Assembly: GCF_001189295.1 (NCBI RefSeq)
Contig: NZ_CP012159.1
Location: forward strand, 1,360,001 to 1,424,000
Reading direction: 5' to 3'
From: Chondromyces crocatus
Lineage (GTDB): Bacteria; Myxococcota_A; Polyangia; Polyangiales; Polyangiaceae
Length of the DNA stretch: 64,000 bases
Part shown: one piece after another, positions 17,217 to 26,500 of the stretch
Layout: the number at the start of each line of letters is the position of its first letter
Numbering within the stretch: the first letter of the stretch is position 1
Made by a program: the position numbers and the translations under genes
The notes under the pieces: model-generated
The model's input: the letters and a program-made list of their open reading frames with translations, nothing else
Told to the model about the DNA's origin: nothing
Databases searched by the model: none

Positions 17217-18497
17217 TCACCACTGGGTAGGAGCAGAGCTCTGGTCGCCGAGCCGCCTTCGCTGCGGATAGCTCGGCTGGATGAGCCGCTTGAGTTCGTT
17301 GACCGGGATGGCCAGGTTCAGGTTCTGTGCGGCCGAGAAGGGGCTGCCGAGCGTGGCCGTGCTGATGCCGATCACCTCGCCGCGCAGGTTGAAGATCGGC
17401 CCCCCGGAGTTGCCGGGCGAGATGGGGACCGACATCTGGATCCACGTGCGGCCTTCATAGATGCGCCGGGACGAGATCAGGCCATCGGTGAGGGTGTGCT
17501 CGAGACCCAGCGGGTTTCCGATGGAAACGGCCCGCTCGCCCACCACCACCTTCTCCGAGTCGCCGAGCGTGAGCGGCACCGGGGCCTCGGGCGTGCCCGC
17601 GTCGTTGGAGGGCTTCGTCACGTCGACCCGCAGCAGCGCGAGATCGGACTCGGGCGCTTCGACGAGCAGATCCATGCGCTCGTACACGGCGCCGTCCTTC
17701 AGCTTGAGCCGTAGCCGCTGGGCGCCCTTCACCACGTGGTGATTGGTGGCCAGTGTCCCCTCGGTGTCGATGAAGAACCCCGTCCCGCTGCCAGAGCGGA
17801 CCCCTTCGTCACCCAGGACGAAGATCGTGACCACCGACGACGAGAACTTCTGGAACAGCTCGGAGGGGCTTCTTTCGCCCAGCGTGCCCGTGTCGGTGGC
17901 GCCTGCGTCCAATGTTGCCGCGTCGGTGGCGCCTGCGTCCGGGGTCGCCGCGTCGACGTCACCGGGCGGGCCGGCGTCCTTCGTCGTGCTGCTCTCCAGG
18001 GCCGGCATGCCTTCGCTTGGCGTACCGATCGCGGCGGGCTCGGCGCTCGCCGATGAGGAAGGCGTCACCTCGGAGGCGGGCTCCGGCTCTGGCCAGGTCA
18101 CGTCCGCGCTGGCGAGCGCATAGGCCACGCGAGCCAGCTCGCTCCAGCCCGAGCGCACCAGCCTGTCGCCTTCCGCCACCAGCCAGGGGCGGGTCGCCTT
18201 GTTGCCGGCAGCGGTGAACACGAAGGCGAAGCCGAGCAGCCCGACGGCGAAGACGTCGGTCACGATCCCGCGGGCCCGCTTCGGGTCATCCTTGGGAAGG
18301 AGACGGTCGGCGATGGCGAGCGGGACGATGACGGTCCCCACCAGCGCCGCGCCCAGGCGCGCGTAGATGCTGGTCGTCATTGCGCCGACCGTGGCCATGA
18401 TGGAGATCGAACTCGCGACCAGACCGAGCGGGATTGCGGCGAGCTTGGTCAGACCGCAGGCGAGGCGGAGCCTGGGAGACAGTTCCTGTCGCGACAT
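17217..18497 (-). CDS. Membrane-anchored trypsin-like (S1C/HtrA-type) serine protease without PDZ domain
   Basis: A 426-aa protein. The first 130 residues hold two to three membrane segments (LAAIPLGLVASSISIM, AALVGTVIVPLAIADRLL, VFAVGLLGFAFVFTAAG), then an Asp/Ala/Thr-rich linker containing repeated DAGATDAATL units, then a trypsin-like domain from about 215. Catalytic residues: His in LATNHHVV (about 250), Asp in ESDLALLRV (about 283), Ser in SPGNSGGPI (about 362). The protein ends soon after the protease fold, so the PDZ domains of true HtrA/DegP are missing. The ATG at 18497 is chosen because upstream sequence in frame is antisense to the neighbouring gene. It is the first gene of a two-gene operon with the binding-protein-like partner. 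Confidence 0.85.
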   Translation of the reverse strand: MSRQELSPRLRLACGLTKLAAIPLGLVASSISIMATVGAMTTSIYARLGAALVGTVIVPLAIADRLLPKDDPKRARGIVTDVFAVGLLGFAFVFTAAGNKATRPWLVAEGDRLVRSGWSELARVAYALASADVTWPEPEPASEVTPSSSASAEPAAIGTPSEGMPALESSTTKDAGPPGDVDAATPDAGATDAATLDAGATDTGTLGERSPSELFQKFSSSVVTIFVLGDEGVRSGSGTGFFIDTEGTLATNHHVVKGAQRLRLKLKDGAVYERMDLLVEAPESDLALLRVDVTKPSNDAGTPEAPVPLTLGDSEKVVVGERAVSIGNPLGLEHTLTDGLISSRRIYEGRTWIQMSVPISPGNSGGPIFNLRGEVIGISTATLGSPFSAAQNLNLAIPVNELKRLIQPSYPQRRRLGDQSSAPTQW

Positions 18498-18591
18498 GGA
18501 CCTCGGGGGGATGGGAGCCTGAGAGGGTCCGCTCGTCAAGGTCGGGAGCCTGGCCTCGTCCCTGGCGGGACGCGCGCCTTCTCGTGGCGCT

Positions 18592-19284
18592 TCACAGCGG
18601 CAGCCAGAAGTTCGGCCCGAACAAGCGCCGCCCCGCCTCGATGGTCGCGAAGGCGCGCTTGATGTCCCGGCGTGACTGATGCTCGGCGAGCTGCACGGCG
18701 TAGGGGACCCAGAGCGGGCGGCACACGAGCAGCGCCATGAGGTGCATCTCGGCTTCCTCTTGCTCCGCGAGCTCGGCATTCACCCGCGCCAGGATGGTGT
18801 GCACGGCGATGGGGGAGCCCACCTCGGCAATCCTGTCCGCCGTCTCGCGCACCTTGAGCACCGTCGCCTCGGTGGGCTGCTTCTTGAACTCCTGGAAGGC
18901 GCTCTCCAGCTCCTGCTCGTTGGCGACCTGCTCCCGCAAGTGCTCCTCGACCAGCTTGCGCCAGTGCTCCACGAACGGCAGCTCGCGCAGCACCGCCGAG
19001 CGGTCCACATGGACGAGCACCAGATCGGCCTCCTTCCAGTCGCCCGCCTCGCGCGACAGCTCCAGCGCAGAGACCACGCGCGCCTCCTCGTGCTGTCCTG
19101 GTTCCTTCGTCAGCAGCCAGCGCTCCCAGTAGAGCGCTCCCCGGAAGCCTGTCCGCGAATGGACCTCATACCCCTCGGTGCGGGCCGCCTGGGCTTTCCG
19201 GATGAGCATCCCCTTGTGCTGCTGCACCTCGGGAACTTCAAGCCTCTCGGGCCAGGGATCGAGCCGACGAAAATCCACACTCAT
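18592..19284 (-). CDS. Conserved-looking hypothetical protein, helical, soluble
   Basis: A 230-aa protein from the ATG at 19284 (AAGG seven bases upstream); an ATG at 19317 would add 11 residues. It has no signal peptide or membrane segment. Composition is rich in Glu, Arg and Leu, with long predicted helices (KLVEEHLREQVANEQELESA, LARVNAELAEQEEAEMH), suggesting a helical-repeat or coiled-coil protein. The segment VLVHVDRSAVLRELPFVEHW may form a small alpha/beta core. I do not recognise the family. It lies 94 bases upstream of the protease operon on the same strand and could be part of it. Confidence 0.6.
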   Translation of the reverse strand: MSVDFRRLDPWPERLEVPEVQQHKGMLIRKAQAARTEGYEVHSRTGFRGALYWERWLLTKEPGQHEEARVVSALELSREAGDWKEADLVLVHVDRSAVLRELPFVEHWRKLVEEHLREQVANEQELESAFQEFKKQPTEATVLKVRETADRIAEVGSPIAVHTILARVNAELAEQEEAEMHLMALLVCRPLWVPYAVQLAEHQSRRDIKRAFATIEAGRRLFGPNFWLPL

Positions 19285-19486
19285 GACGACCTTGGGGCGG
19301 CCAGAGAGCCTGACCATTCCAGGGGACACGCTACCACGTGAACGGCGGCACTGGCGTGCAGGGGAGGAACGCGGACGATGATCTTCCGGCCGGGTCGGCC
19401 GGCTCACTGGCCGCGCATGCTGCCCAGGACGCCAGCGTGACCCGAAGCACGAGGACTTCGGGTGTCAGCATCCGGAGCGCGCTGCG

Positions 19487-19666
19487 CTAGCGCGTCCGGC
19501 CCCGGATCACGCTGAACGCTCCGCCCACGATCAGGGCCAGCAGCACGATCACGATGACGCCCGACCAGACCCCGGCCTTGAAGATGCCCTTGACGGCGTT
19601 GCAGCCGGTGAGCGCGCTGCTGGCCAGGATGATGCTCGCAGGTATGCCGACATTCTTCATGCTCAT
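19487..19666 (-). CDS. Small lipoprotein-like membrane protein (59 aa)
   Basis: The start is supported by GGGAGGGAGCC directly before ATG. The peptide has a lipoprotein signal (ASSALTGC), the stretch NAVKGIFKAGVWSGV, and a single strongly hydrophobic helix (VIVIVLLALIVGGAF) ending in RGRTR. Similar short proteins with C-x-x-x-GIFKAG plus one helix occur in many bacteria, mostly unnamed. Function is unknown; a small envelope stress or membrane-associated peptide is possible. Confidence 0.6.
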   Translation of the reverse strand: MSMKNVGIPASIILASSALTGCNAVKGIFKAGVWSGVIVIVLLALIVGGAFSVIRGRTR

Positions 19667-20337
19667 GGCTCCCTCCCTGGCCGTTCGATGGAACCAGGGC
19701 CCCTTCACGCCATGACCCTTGCGAACGTCGTACCCGATCCGACCTGAGCAATTCCGGCTCGATCGACAGAGCTCATGCATCGGATGAGAGGTGCGGCGCC
19801 ACGCCCAACGTTCAGGTTCCGGATGAGGTGTCTCCCGTGCGCCACGCACTTCGGGTGCGACGATGACGCGGCGCGCAGGGAGCGCACTCGCTCTGCGAGA
19901 CCTCATGGCTTACTTGAAGGGACGCATGCACCCCAGAGGCTCACCCAGAGCACGAAGGGCCGAGAGGACGAGAGGGAAGATCCTCTGCGATCCCGTGGGA
20001 ATCCGGAGCGCCGCCGCGAGCGCGAGAAGCTCATGTTCCGCATGAACCCCGTCGCCGCGCGAACGCGGTTGCGCGGCGACGAGGTTCATCGACTTCATGA
20101 ACGTTCTCGCGTCGCGTGAACCCTCAAGAAACAGGTGAGGGGTTCGCGTCGAGGAGGCACTCGGTGCGCGTGCTCGATGCGCACGTTCACCCTGCTCGAA
20201 CCCTCGAGGAGTGCATGAAGATGGCTCGTCGCTCTCCTCACGCGGGAGAGCGCACCCTGCCCTGCCGTCCGGCCGTACATCGCACGGCCAGACGATCGGG
20301 CCAAGAAGTCGTGCTCGCGCTGGTCCGCGCGAGCAGC
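19667..20337. other. Gene-poor region rich in inverted repeats and GAACC/GGTTC words
   Basis: No frame here gives a credible protein on either strand. Words such as GTTCATG, TTCCGGATGAG and TTCCGCATGAA, and GAACCCTC (20113 and around 20198), recur in both orientations. One long hairpin (20042-20089) and a second weaker one (about 20108-20142) stand out. The region lies just downstream of rsmG and upstream of the small lipoprotein gene, both on the minus strand, so it could hold a terminator, a small RNA or a decayed mobile repeat. Confidence 0.5.
20042..20089. repeat. Long inverted repeat (19-bp arms, 10-base loop)
   Basis: The left arm ATGAACCCCGTCGCCGCGC (20042-20060) pairs with the right arm at 20071-20089 (GCGCGGCGACGAGGTTCAT) with a single C/A mismatch. 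The loop can itself pair partly (AAC with GTT). There is no T-run, so it does not look like an ordinary intrinsic terminator. A structured RNA, a protein-binding palindrome or a REP-like element would all fit. Confidence 0.7.
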
Positions 20338-21141
20338 TCACCCCTCGCTCGTCGCTCCTGGCGTACTTGCTGGTGCGCGACGCAGGTAGCGGACCGCGCG
20401 CCGCTCGACCCCGGTGAGAGGCCATCGGTAACGCAGATCCTCGGCGACTTCCCACCCGGTGAGTGCAGGCGGCTCTTCTCGAGCGAGCAGCACCCAGACT
20501 TCGGGCGCGGCTGCTCCGGCGGTGAGGGCTGCGCCCATGTCGAGCCACCTGCCCGGGGCCAGCGTCGCTCGGGAGATCGCCACATCGAACGCGGGGGCGC
20601 GCCGCGCGACCTCCTCGCCCCGCCCTCGCTCCACGAAGGGAGCCCGCCCTGCGCCTGGCTTCAGTGCTCCGCTCTGGAGCAGCGCCCCGATGGTATTGCG
20701 CAGAAACGACACCCGCTTCTGCAGCGGCTCGACCAGCGTGAGCGCCAGGTCCTGCCTCAGCAGCGCCACCGCCAGGCCCGGCGCTCCCGCTCCCGTCCCG
20801 ACATCCACCACCCGCTTCCCTTGTGGCAGATGGGCTGCGAGCACCACGGCGTCTGCCAGCATCAGATCCACCAGCTCGTCCTCATTGCGAGCCGCGGTGA
20901 GATCGATCCGAGCATTCCACGCAGCCACCAGCCCGATCCAGGTGCTCACCCCTTCGGCGCCGCGGCCCCCCTCGGCGCCTTCCCCCGCCGCGCCCCCCCC
21001 GGGTTCGATGAGCTCCGTTCCCCCCGCTACCCCATCGGTCTTGAGCGAAGCGGGGCTCTCCCCGTCCCCTCGCAGACCCACACCAGCCGAAAGAACACGC
21101 GCAATGCGCTGCTCCAGCGCAGGAGAAACCGTCGATGTCAT
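20338..21141 (-). CDS. rsmG: 16S rRNA (guanine527-N7)-methyltransferase RsmG
   Basis: RsmG (GidB) transfers a methyl group from S-adenosylmethionine to N7 of G527 in 16S rRNA; loss of this mark gives low-level streptomycin resistance in several bacteria. The SAM-binding core is clear: VVDVGTGAGAPGLAVALL followed by LVEPLQKRVSFLRN, and the later DVAISRATL corresponds to the family's SRA(V/F) motif. Upstream, NLTAARNEDEL-type sequence appears as IDLTAARNEDELVDLMLADA. An unusual Gly/Glu-rich insert of about 40 residues sits before this (about 18-62). The ATG at 21141 is chosen. mnmG and the parAB genes, common neighbours, are absent. Confidence 0.9.
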   Translation of the reverse strand: MTSTVSPALEQRIARVLSAGVGLRGDGESPASLKTDGVAGGTELIEPGGGAAGEGAEGGRGAEGVSTWIGLVAAWNARIDLTAARNEDELVDLMLADAVVLAAHLPQGKRVVDVGTGAGAPGLAVALLRQDLALTLVEPLQKRVSFLRNTIGALLQSGALKPGAGRAPFVERGRGEEVARRAPAFDVAISRATLAPGRWLDMGAALTAGAAAPEVWVLLAREEPPALTGWEVAEDLRYRWPLTGVERRAVRYLRRAPASTPGATSEG

Positions 21142-21671
21142 CAAGAGCGCAGTGGAGCACAACACGTGAGCGCGCGCTCCAGCTCCTGACGTCTCGCGCT
21201 CTACCCCCTGACCGCCTCTGCCTCCCGACGGCCTCTGCCTCCTGACCCTCCTCCCGACGGCCTCTGCGCTTCGCCGCTCGGCGGCCCCCTGCGCTTCACC
21301 GCCCGAAGCCCCGCTCGCTCCCTGACTGCCACCCCTGCCGCCCTTCGTCGCTCCCGCGCACCGCCTCCCCGTCTTCTGACCCGCTCCCTGTCCTCGGGCA
21401 CCCTGGCGACCCCCCCTGTGAGGGGAGCAATGTCTGTTGGCTCTCCCCGAGATGCACTTTTCGTAACCTCAAAACACTCACCCACCACGAAACCGTGACG
21501 TTCCGGGCGGTCGTCTTGTAGCCTCAGCGCTCGGCGTGCGCCGGGGGTGGGACAAGCGAACCGACGCCGCGTCTGGGCGGGAGGCGCCCGCTGGGTGAGC
21601 GCCTGAGTGCGCATGAATTTTCTGGGAGGCCCCGCGGACCGAGCGGCGGCCGGCGATGGGATGGAGGAAGG
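21142..21671. other. Divergent intergenic region with pyrimidine-rich direct repeats
   Basis: No gene is supported. Bases 21200-21300 on the plus strand are C/T-rich with direct repeats of GACGGCCTCTGC and CCTCTGCCTCC. Around 21450-21490 is a lower-GC patch (CTTTTCGTAACCTCAAAACA) that could contain a promoter for the DUF898 gene, though no clear -35/-10 pair is visible. The 3' end carries a good ribosome-binding site, GGAGGAAGG, immediately before the ATG at 21672. Confidence 0.45.
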
Positions 21672-23030
21672 ATGAACGCAGGTGGATATGGTGGTGGTCA
21701 ACCTCCCGGCGGATACCCGCCAGGGGGTGGTGGATACGGACCTCCGCCAGGTGGGGGCTATCCACAGCAGGGCGGCTATGGCCCGCCTGGTGGTGGTTTC
21801 CCCCAGCAAGATGCTCATGGGCAGCCACCGCAGCAGGGCGCTTACGCTCACCCGCCCGCGCAAGGTGGTCATGGGCTGCCGCAAGGCGGGTATGGCGCAC
21901 CTCCACAACCGCAAGGCGGGTATGGTGCACCTCCACAACCGCAAGGTGGTTATGGGGCGCCGCCGCAGCAGGGTGGCTATGGCGCACCTCCACAACCGCA
22001 AGGTGGTTATGGGGCGCCTCCGCAGCAGGGTGGCTATGGCGCGCCACCACAGCCACAGGGCGGCTACGGAGCGCCCCCGCCCGCGGGGTGGGGACAGCCG
22101 CAGCAGCCTCCTGGCCATGGATTCGACCCTGCCCAGGGCGGCGGTTATGGCGCTCCGCCGGGCGCGTTCGTCCAGCAGGGGTACGGTCCTCCCGCCGATG
22201 TGAACGCGGGCAGTGAAGTCCGCATGGCCTTCGAGGGACAAGGTGGCGAGTTCTTCGGCAAGGTGATCGGGGGCTACCTGCTCACGCTGATCACCTTCGG
22301 GATCTATGCCCCCTGGTTCATCTGCAGCCTCACCAACTACATCTACGAGAAGTCGAACATCCAGACCTCGCGTGGACCGCTCCGCGTCTCGTTCCGGGGT
22401 GAAGGTGGGTCGCTCTTCGGTGTGCTCATCGTCAGCTACCTGCTCACGGCGATCACGTTCGGCATCTACGCGCCGTGGGCCATCTGCAAGGTGGCCCGTT
22501 ACTTCAACGACAACACCTTCGCGCAGACCGCCGACGGGCGCACGTATCAGCTCCGCTTCACGGGCGAGGGAGGAGACCTCTTCGGCACGTGGATCGTGAA
22601 CGTGCTCCTCATGGGGGTCACGTTCTACATCTACACGCCGTGGGCCCTCTGCAAGATCCGCAAGTGGTTCTACGAGCGGATGCAGATCGTCGAGAACGGC
22701 CAGCCGGTCGGGAAGCTCGACTTCGTCGGTGAGGGAGGGACGCTCTTCGGCACCTTCATCGGTGGCGTGCTGCTCACGATGATCACCTTCGGCATCTACG
22801 GCTCGTGGTTCAAGGTGACGATGCAGAAGTTCTGGAACCAGAACACGCGCATCTCGCTCTACAACCGCACCTACGCGCTCGACTTCGTGGGACAGGGAGC
22901 CGACCTGTTCGTGATCAACCTCGTCACGAGCTTGCTCGTCTTCGTCACCCTGGGCATCTATTACTTCTGGGGCCAGGTGAAGAAGTGGAAGTGGGAGTAC
23001 CAGAACACCCTGGTGCGTGCCCTGAACTGA
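21672..23030 (+). CDS. DUF898 (YjgN-like) membrane protein with Gly/Tyr/Pro/Gln repeat N-terminus
   Basis: A 452-aa protein in two parts. Residues 1-180 are low complexity, dominated by Gly, Tyr, Pro and Gln with about seven copies of QGGYGAPP. Residues 185-452 contain four DUF898-type units, each with a hydrophobic helix pattern ([69 protein letters not shown]) preceded by F-x-G-x-G(G)-x-L/F-F. DUF898 proteins such as YjgN are inner-membrane proteins of unknown function. The low-complexity part resembles condensate-forming or adhesive tails. Start and ribosome-binding site are clear. It ends 6 bases from the convergent gene downstream. Confidence 0.88.
   Translation: MNAGGYGGGQPPGGYPPGGGGYGPPPGGGYPQQGGYGPPGGGFPQQDAHGQPPQQGAYAHPPAQGGHGLPQGGYGAPPQPQGGYGAPPQPQGGYGAPPQQGGYGAPPQPQGGYGAPPQQGGYGAPPQPQGGYGAPPPAGWGQPQQPPGHGFDPAQGGGYGAPPGAFVQQGYGPPADVNAGSEVRMAFEGQGGEFFGKVIGGYLLTLITFGIYAPWFICSLTNYIYEKSNIQTSRGPLRVSFRGEGGSLFGVLIVSYLLTAITFGIYAPWAICKVARYFNDNTFAQTADGRTYQLRFTGEGGDLFGTWIVNVLLMGVTFYIYTPWALCKIRKWFYERMQIVENGQPVGKLDFVGEGGTLFGTFIGGVLLTMITFGIYGSWFKVTMQKFWNQNTRISLYNRTYALDFVGQGADLFVINLVTSLLVFVTLGIYYFWGQVKKWKWEYQNTLVRALN
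21882..22080 (+). repeat. In-frame tandem repeats encoding QGGYGAPP(QP)
   Basis: About seven units of 24-30 bp encode [10 protein letters not shown] or QGGYGAPPQ. Units alternate between two spellings (CAAGGCGGGTATGG and CAGGGTGGCTATGG types), which suggests duplication of two-unit blocks. Confidence 0.8.
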
Positions 23031-23036
23031 GCGGCT

Positions 23037-23579
23037 TCAGCCACCCGGTATGAGCGGCGGGCCCGGTGGTGGCCCGCCGTCGCGCGGCTCGATGGTGTCG
23101 ATGAAGTGAACGATCGCCACGCCGAGCGCCATCACCACCATCCCGAACAGCACCAGCCCCGCGTTTCGCGACAGCAGCCACAGCAAGCCCACGAGCAGGA
23201 TCGCTCCCGTCGTCGAGGCGACGGCGATCCCGAGCGCGCGACGTGGGAAGCGCGACTGCGCGCGGCTGCGCAGGATCGTGTTCTCGATGCGCAGGTCGAC
23301 GACCATGGCGCGCGCCTCGACCAGGGCAGCTTCGGCGTGGCTACAGGGATCGGCAGAGCGGTACACCGGGCCCCCACGATCGTCTCTCGTCCCGTCTCTT
23401 TTCGTCCCGCCGTTGGCGGCCCACCGCGATGAACCACCATTCTCCGGGTCACTAGCGGGCGTGCCGCCGAGCGCCGCGTTCTCGCGCTGGAGTGACACGA
23501 TCAGCATATCGGCTTCGCGCAGCTCACGCCGCAGGCGGAGCAGCTCGTCCTCGTGCCAGGGTCCAGGCTGGTCGTTCAT
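23037..23579 (-). CDS. Coiled-coil protein with two C-terminal membrane helices
   Basis: A 180-aa protein starting with ATGA that overlaps the stop of the 1980-aa gene by 4 bases (23576-23579). Residues 10-37 (ELLRLRRELREADMLIVSLQ) and about 80-106 form charged heptad-like helices, separated by a Gly/Ser/Asp-rich loop. Two adjacent hydrophobic segments follow (ALGIAVASTTGAILLVGLLW and AGLVLFGMVVMALGVAIVHF), and the tail is Pro/Gly-rich. No family is recognised. As the last gene of the HSP90-like operon it could anchor the two large proteins to the membrane; this is inference from overlap alone. Confidence 0.7.
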   Translation of the reverse strand: MNDQPGPWHEDELLRLRRELREADMLIVSLQRENAALGGTPASDPENGGSSRWAANGGTKRDGTRDDRGGPVYRSADPCSHAEAALVEARAMVVDLRIENTILRSRAQSRFPRRALGIAVASTTGAILLVGLLWLLSRNAGLVLFGMVVMALGVAIVHFIDTIEPRDGGPPPGPPLIPGG

Positions 23580-26500
23580 GCACTCCCGCTGCCGATCGAC
23601 CGTAGCATCTCGTCGAGCGCGCGCCGCTCCTCGGCGTCGGTGACCGCCTGGAGCGCCCGGTTGATCTCCCCCACGGCGGCCGCGGAGAGCAAGGCGACCA
23701 GTTGCGGATCTCGCGGTGAACGACCACGTGCCCAGCGCAGCGTGTCGTGGTGCGGGTTGATGAGCACCCACCGCGACTTCGGGTCGTAGCGCACTGGCCT
23801 GCCCGAGCGCACCTCGTCGACATAGGCGACGGGATCGCCGGTCAGGCGGAGCCACGCGAGCACCTCGTGCACTGCCGTGGCGAGTGCGCTCTCGCCCTGG
23901 GCCTCGGGTGTCGAAGGCCCTCGGTCCAGCACCTCACGGATGCTGTGCCACAGCTCGACGAACCAGGTGCTGGCATGGGGCGGTGCTTGCACGATCTCGG
24001 GCGGCTGCGGCTGCGCCGACAGCTGCACGCTCGAGGAAGTCTCCTGGAGGGACGAGATGTTCGAGGTCTCCAGAGACGCCGCGACGGCACGTTCGCGTGC
24101 GCCCATCGTCGATCCCTCGGCTGCGATCAGACCGAGCCCGCCCAGCTCGCGGACCAGCGCGTGACCTCGGTGCTGCAGGACGTGAGCGAGCGGGGAGCCA
24201 TCGCGCAGCACGAACCCTGGCGCGCCTTCCGGAAAGTGACCCTCGGTGCTTCCCTCGCCCCGGGTGATCCACACGGCGCCTCGAGACCTGAGTTCCTCGA
24301 TGAGTCGCGGCGCCTCGATCGTCTGCCCATCCGCCGCTCGTATCGGAACGGGGGAGGCGTCTTCCACGCCGAGGAGGCGCAAATTCCACTGGTAGGTGGC
24401 AACGACAGGATCCTCGGGACGTGCTGCGGCGAGCTCCACCAGCAGTGCCGCCGCGGCGCGCAGGACCACCCTGGCGATTTCGTCGGAGGGCGCGGCGGTG
24501 CCGAGCAGCAAGGTGCCTCCGATCGGCAGGGCCCCGCTGAGATCGCGGTGCACCGCGGTGACGCTGAGTGGGCCATGGCCTGAGCGCATGCCGTCGGGCG
24601 TGGGGTGAGAGAACCGCACGTAGGGCTGGATGGGCCAGACCGCAGGGAGCCAGATCCGCCCCATGACGAGGGGGCGTCCGGAGGGATGCGCGGCTTCGAC
24701 CCAGCGGCTCGCGAGCACCTCCGTGGGCGCAGGTGCCTGCGCATGGAGCCAGGCACGGACCTGCGTGCGGACCTGCTTCAGCAGCCGGTCGCCAGCGGCG
24801 GTCGTGCGAGGCGCGTCGAAGTACCGGTTGGGCGACAGTCCGTCGTCGTTCACAGCGGCGAGGAGAGGCCAGCCCGGACGATCGTCGAGTCGGCAGAGCG
24901 GTCGCCCCCCGATGTGTACGGCGACGCCTCGCGGATGACCCGCCCCCTCGAGGGAGGGAATGAGCAGCCCGATCTCGCCGCTCATGCCGGCCCCTCCAGA
25001 GAACGGTACGACGGCGAAGCATCGTGCCCGCTCCGCCGGATCGAGGGCAACACGCGCGAGAGGTGGTGCGGCGAGGCGGCGCTCGCCTGCGAGGTCGCGC
25101 GCCACGATCGGGGTCGCATCGTGCAGCGTGATGCGCGCGCGGAGCTGCTCCTGCTCCTGAAGGGATAGACAGAGGACGGGTGGATCGTAGACCCGTCGCG
25201 GGTAGGGGGGCGGGGCGTGGGTGCAGGCCCAGGTGGCGCCGGGGGCGCTGAGGTCCAGCAAGGAGCGCCACGCACCCTGCGTGTCCTCGAAGAGTGGCGC
25301 TCTCCGGCCGTCGTCGAGGACCGTCTTGTTCTCGGAGAAGGTCGTGCACACGGCCCGGCGCAGGTGGGCGCGGACGAAGGACGGGAGCTCGTCCGGCATG
25401 GCAGCGTGGGCCAGCAGGTGCCGGCTCATGGCCCGCGCGATGCGCTGGAGCAGCGACGCGGTGTGCTCGATGGTGGGGTGAGCGTGGTCGACCCGCACCA
25501 CGAGCTGGAGCGGCATCGCGAGCTTCGCAGGGACGCGTCGCATCGTCCCGTCGAGGCCGACGAGCTGCACCTCGGAGGTCGTCCCGTCGAGCACCTCGAC
25601 CTCGCCGTCGGCTTCCTTGATGTCGAGCTCGCCGAGCGTCCGGCGGAGCAGCGGGTGCGGCGGAACTCCTGGAAGGCGTGGGGCCTCGTCCTTCACGCCT
25701 GACGTGGCGCGGCGGGCTTGCAGGGTCGCCACGGCGTGGGTCACGTCCCGCAGGGCGAAGCCGAGCGCCTCGAGCAGTCTCCTCCGCCCCGCTCCGTCCG
25801 GGTCCTCGGAGAGATGGAGGATGGGACTGTCGAGATCCGAGCTGCGCGCTCCCTTGCGCCATGGGAGGTGGAGTCGCGAACCGAAGTAGAGATCCCGACC
25901 GTCCGATCGCAACGAGACCAGGAGCGCACAGGTACCCTGCACGGTGGGCCAGCGCATCGTGCTCGACCGGATCGCGGCGGAGAGCTTCGTGGCGCCGAGC
26001 TTCGCTTCGAGCAGGGCGGCGAGGAGGTTGCACACCCGAGGATCGCGGAGCGGGCGCACGTCGTTTCCGGGCTTCTGTACGTCGACGAGGAGCTGGTGCG
26101 CGAGCGTGAGCGCGGCTTCGTGGACCCGCTTGCTGACGGCGGCGAGCCCCGCGGCGCTCAGATCGGTGAAGTCGTCGACGTGGGCCAGATCGTCGACATT
26201 CACCCGGGCCACCACGGGCACGGCGAGGGGCAGAGCGCGCCGGCACAGGGCGCGCCGGGAGAAGAGCACGTCCACCCAGGCGCGCTCGATGGGGAGCGTC
26301 TCACGCGGGAGCCCTGCGATCACGGCGATGCGTGCCGATTCCTCGAGGGGCAGCGTCTGCCGGGAAGCGTCGAAGGGGGCGGCGGGCTGGCCCGCGTGCA
26401 GGAGCGCGGTGATGGGCAGGAGGGGGCCGCGAGGGGAGTCACCCAGGTCGCCGAGGCTTTCGGGATCGTGCTCCGAGCCGGCCAGGAACGCCCTGCGGGT

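Noticed and set aside
19910..20548. 212-aa minus-strand frame in the hairpin region
   Set aside because: It overlaps rsmG in another frame, is Arg/Ser-rich and shows no domain or ribosome-binding site.
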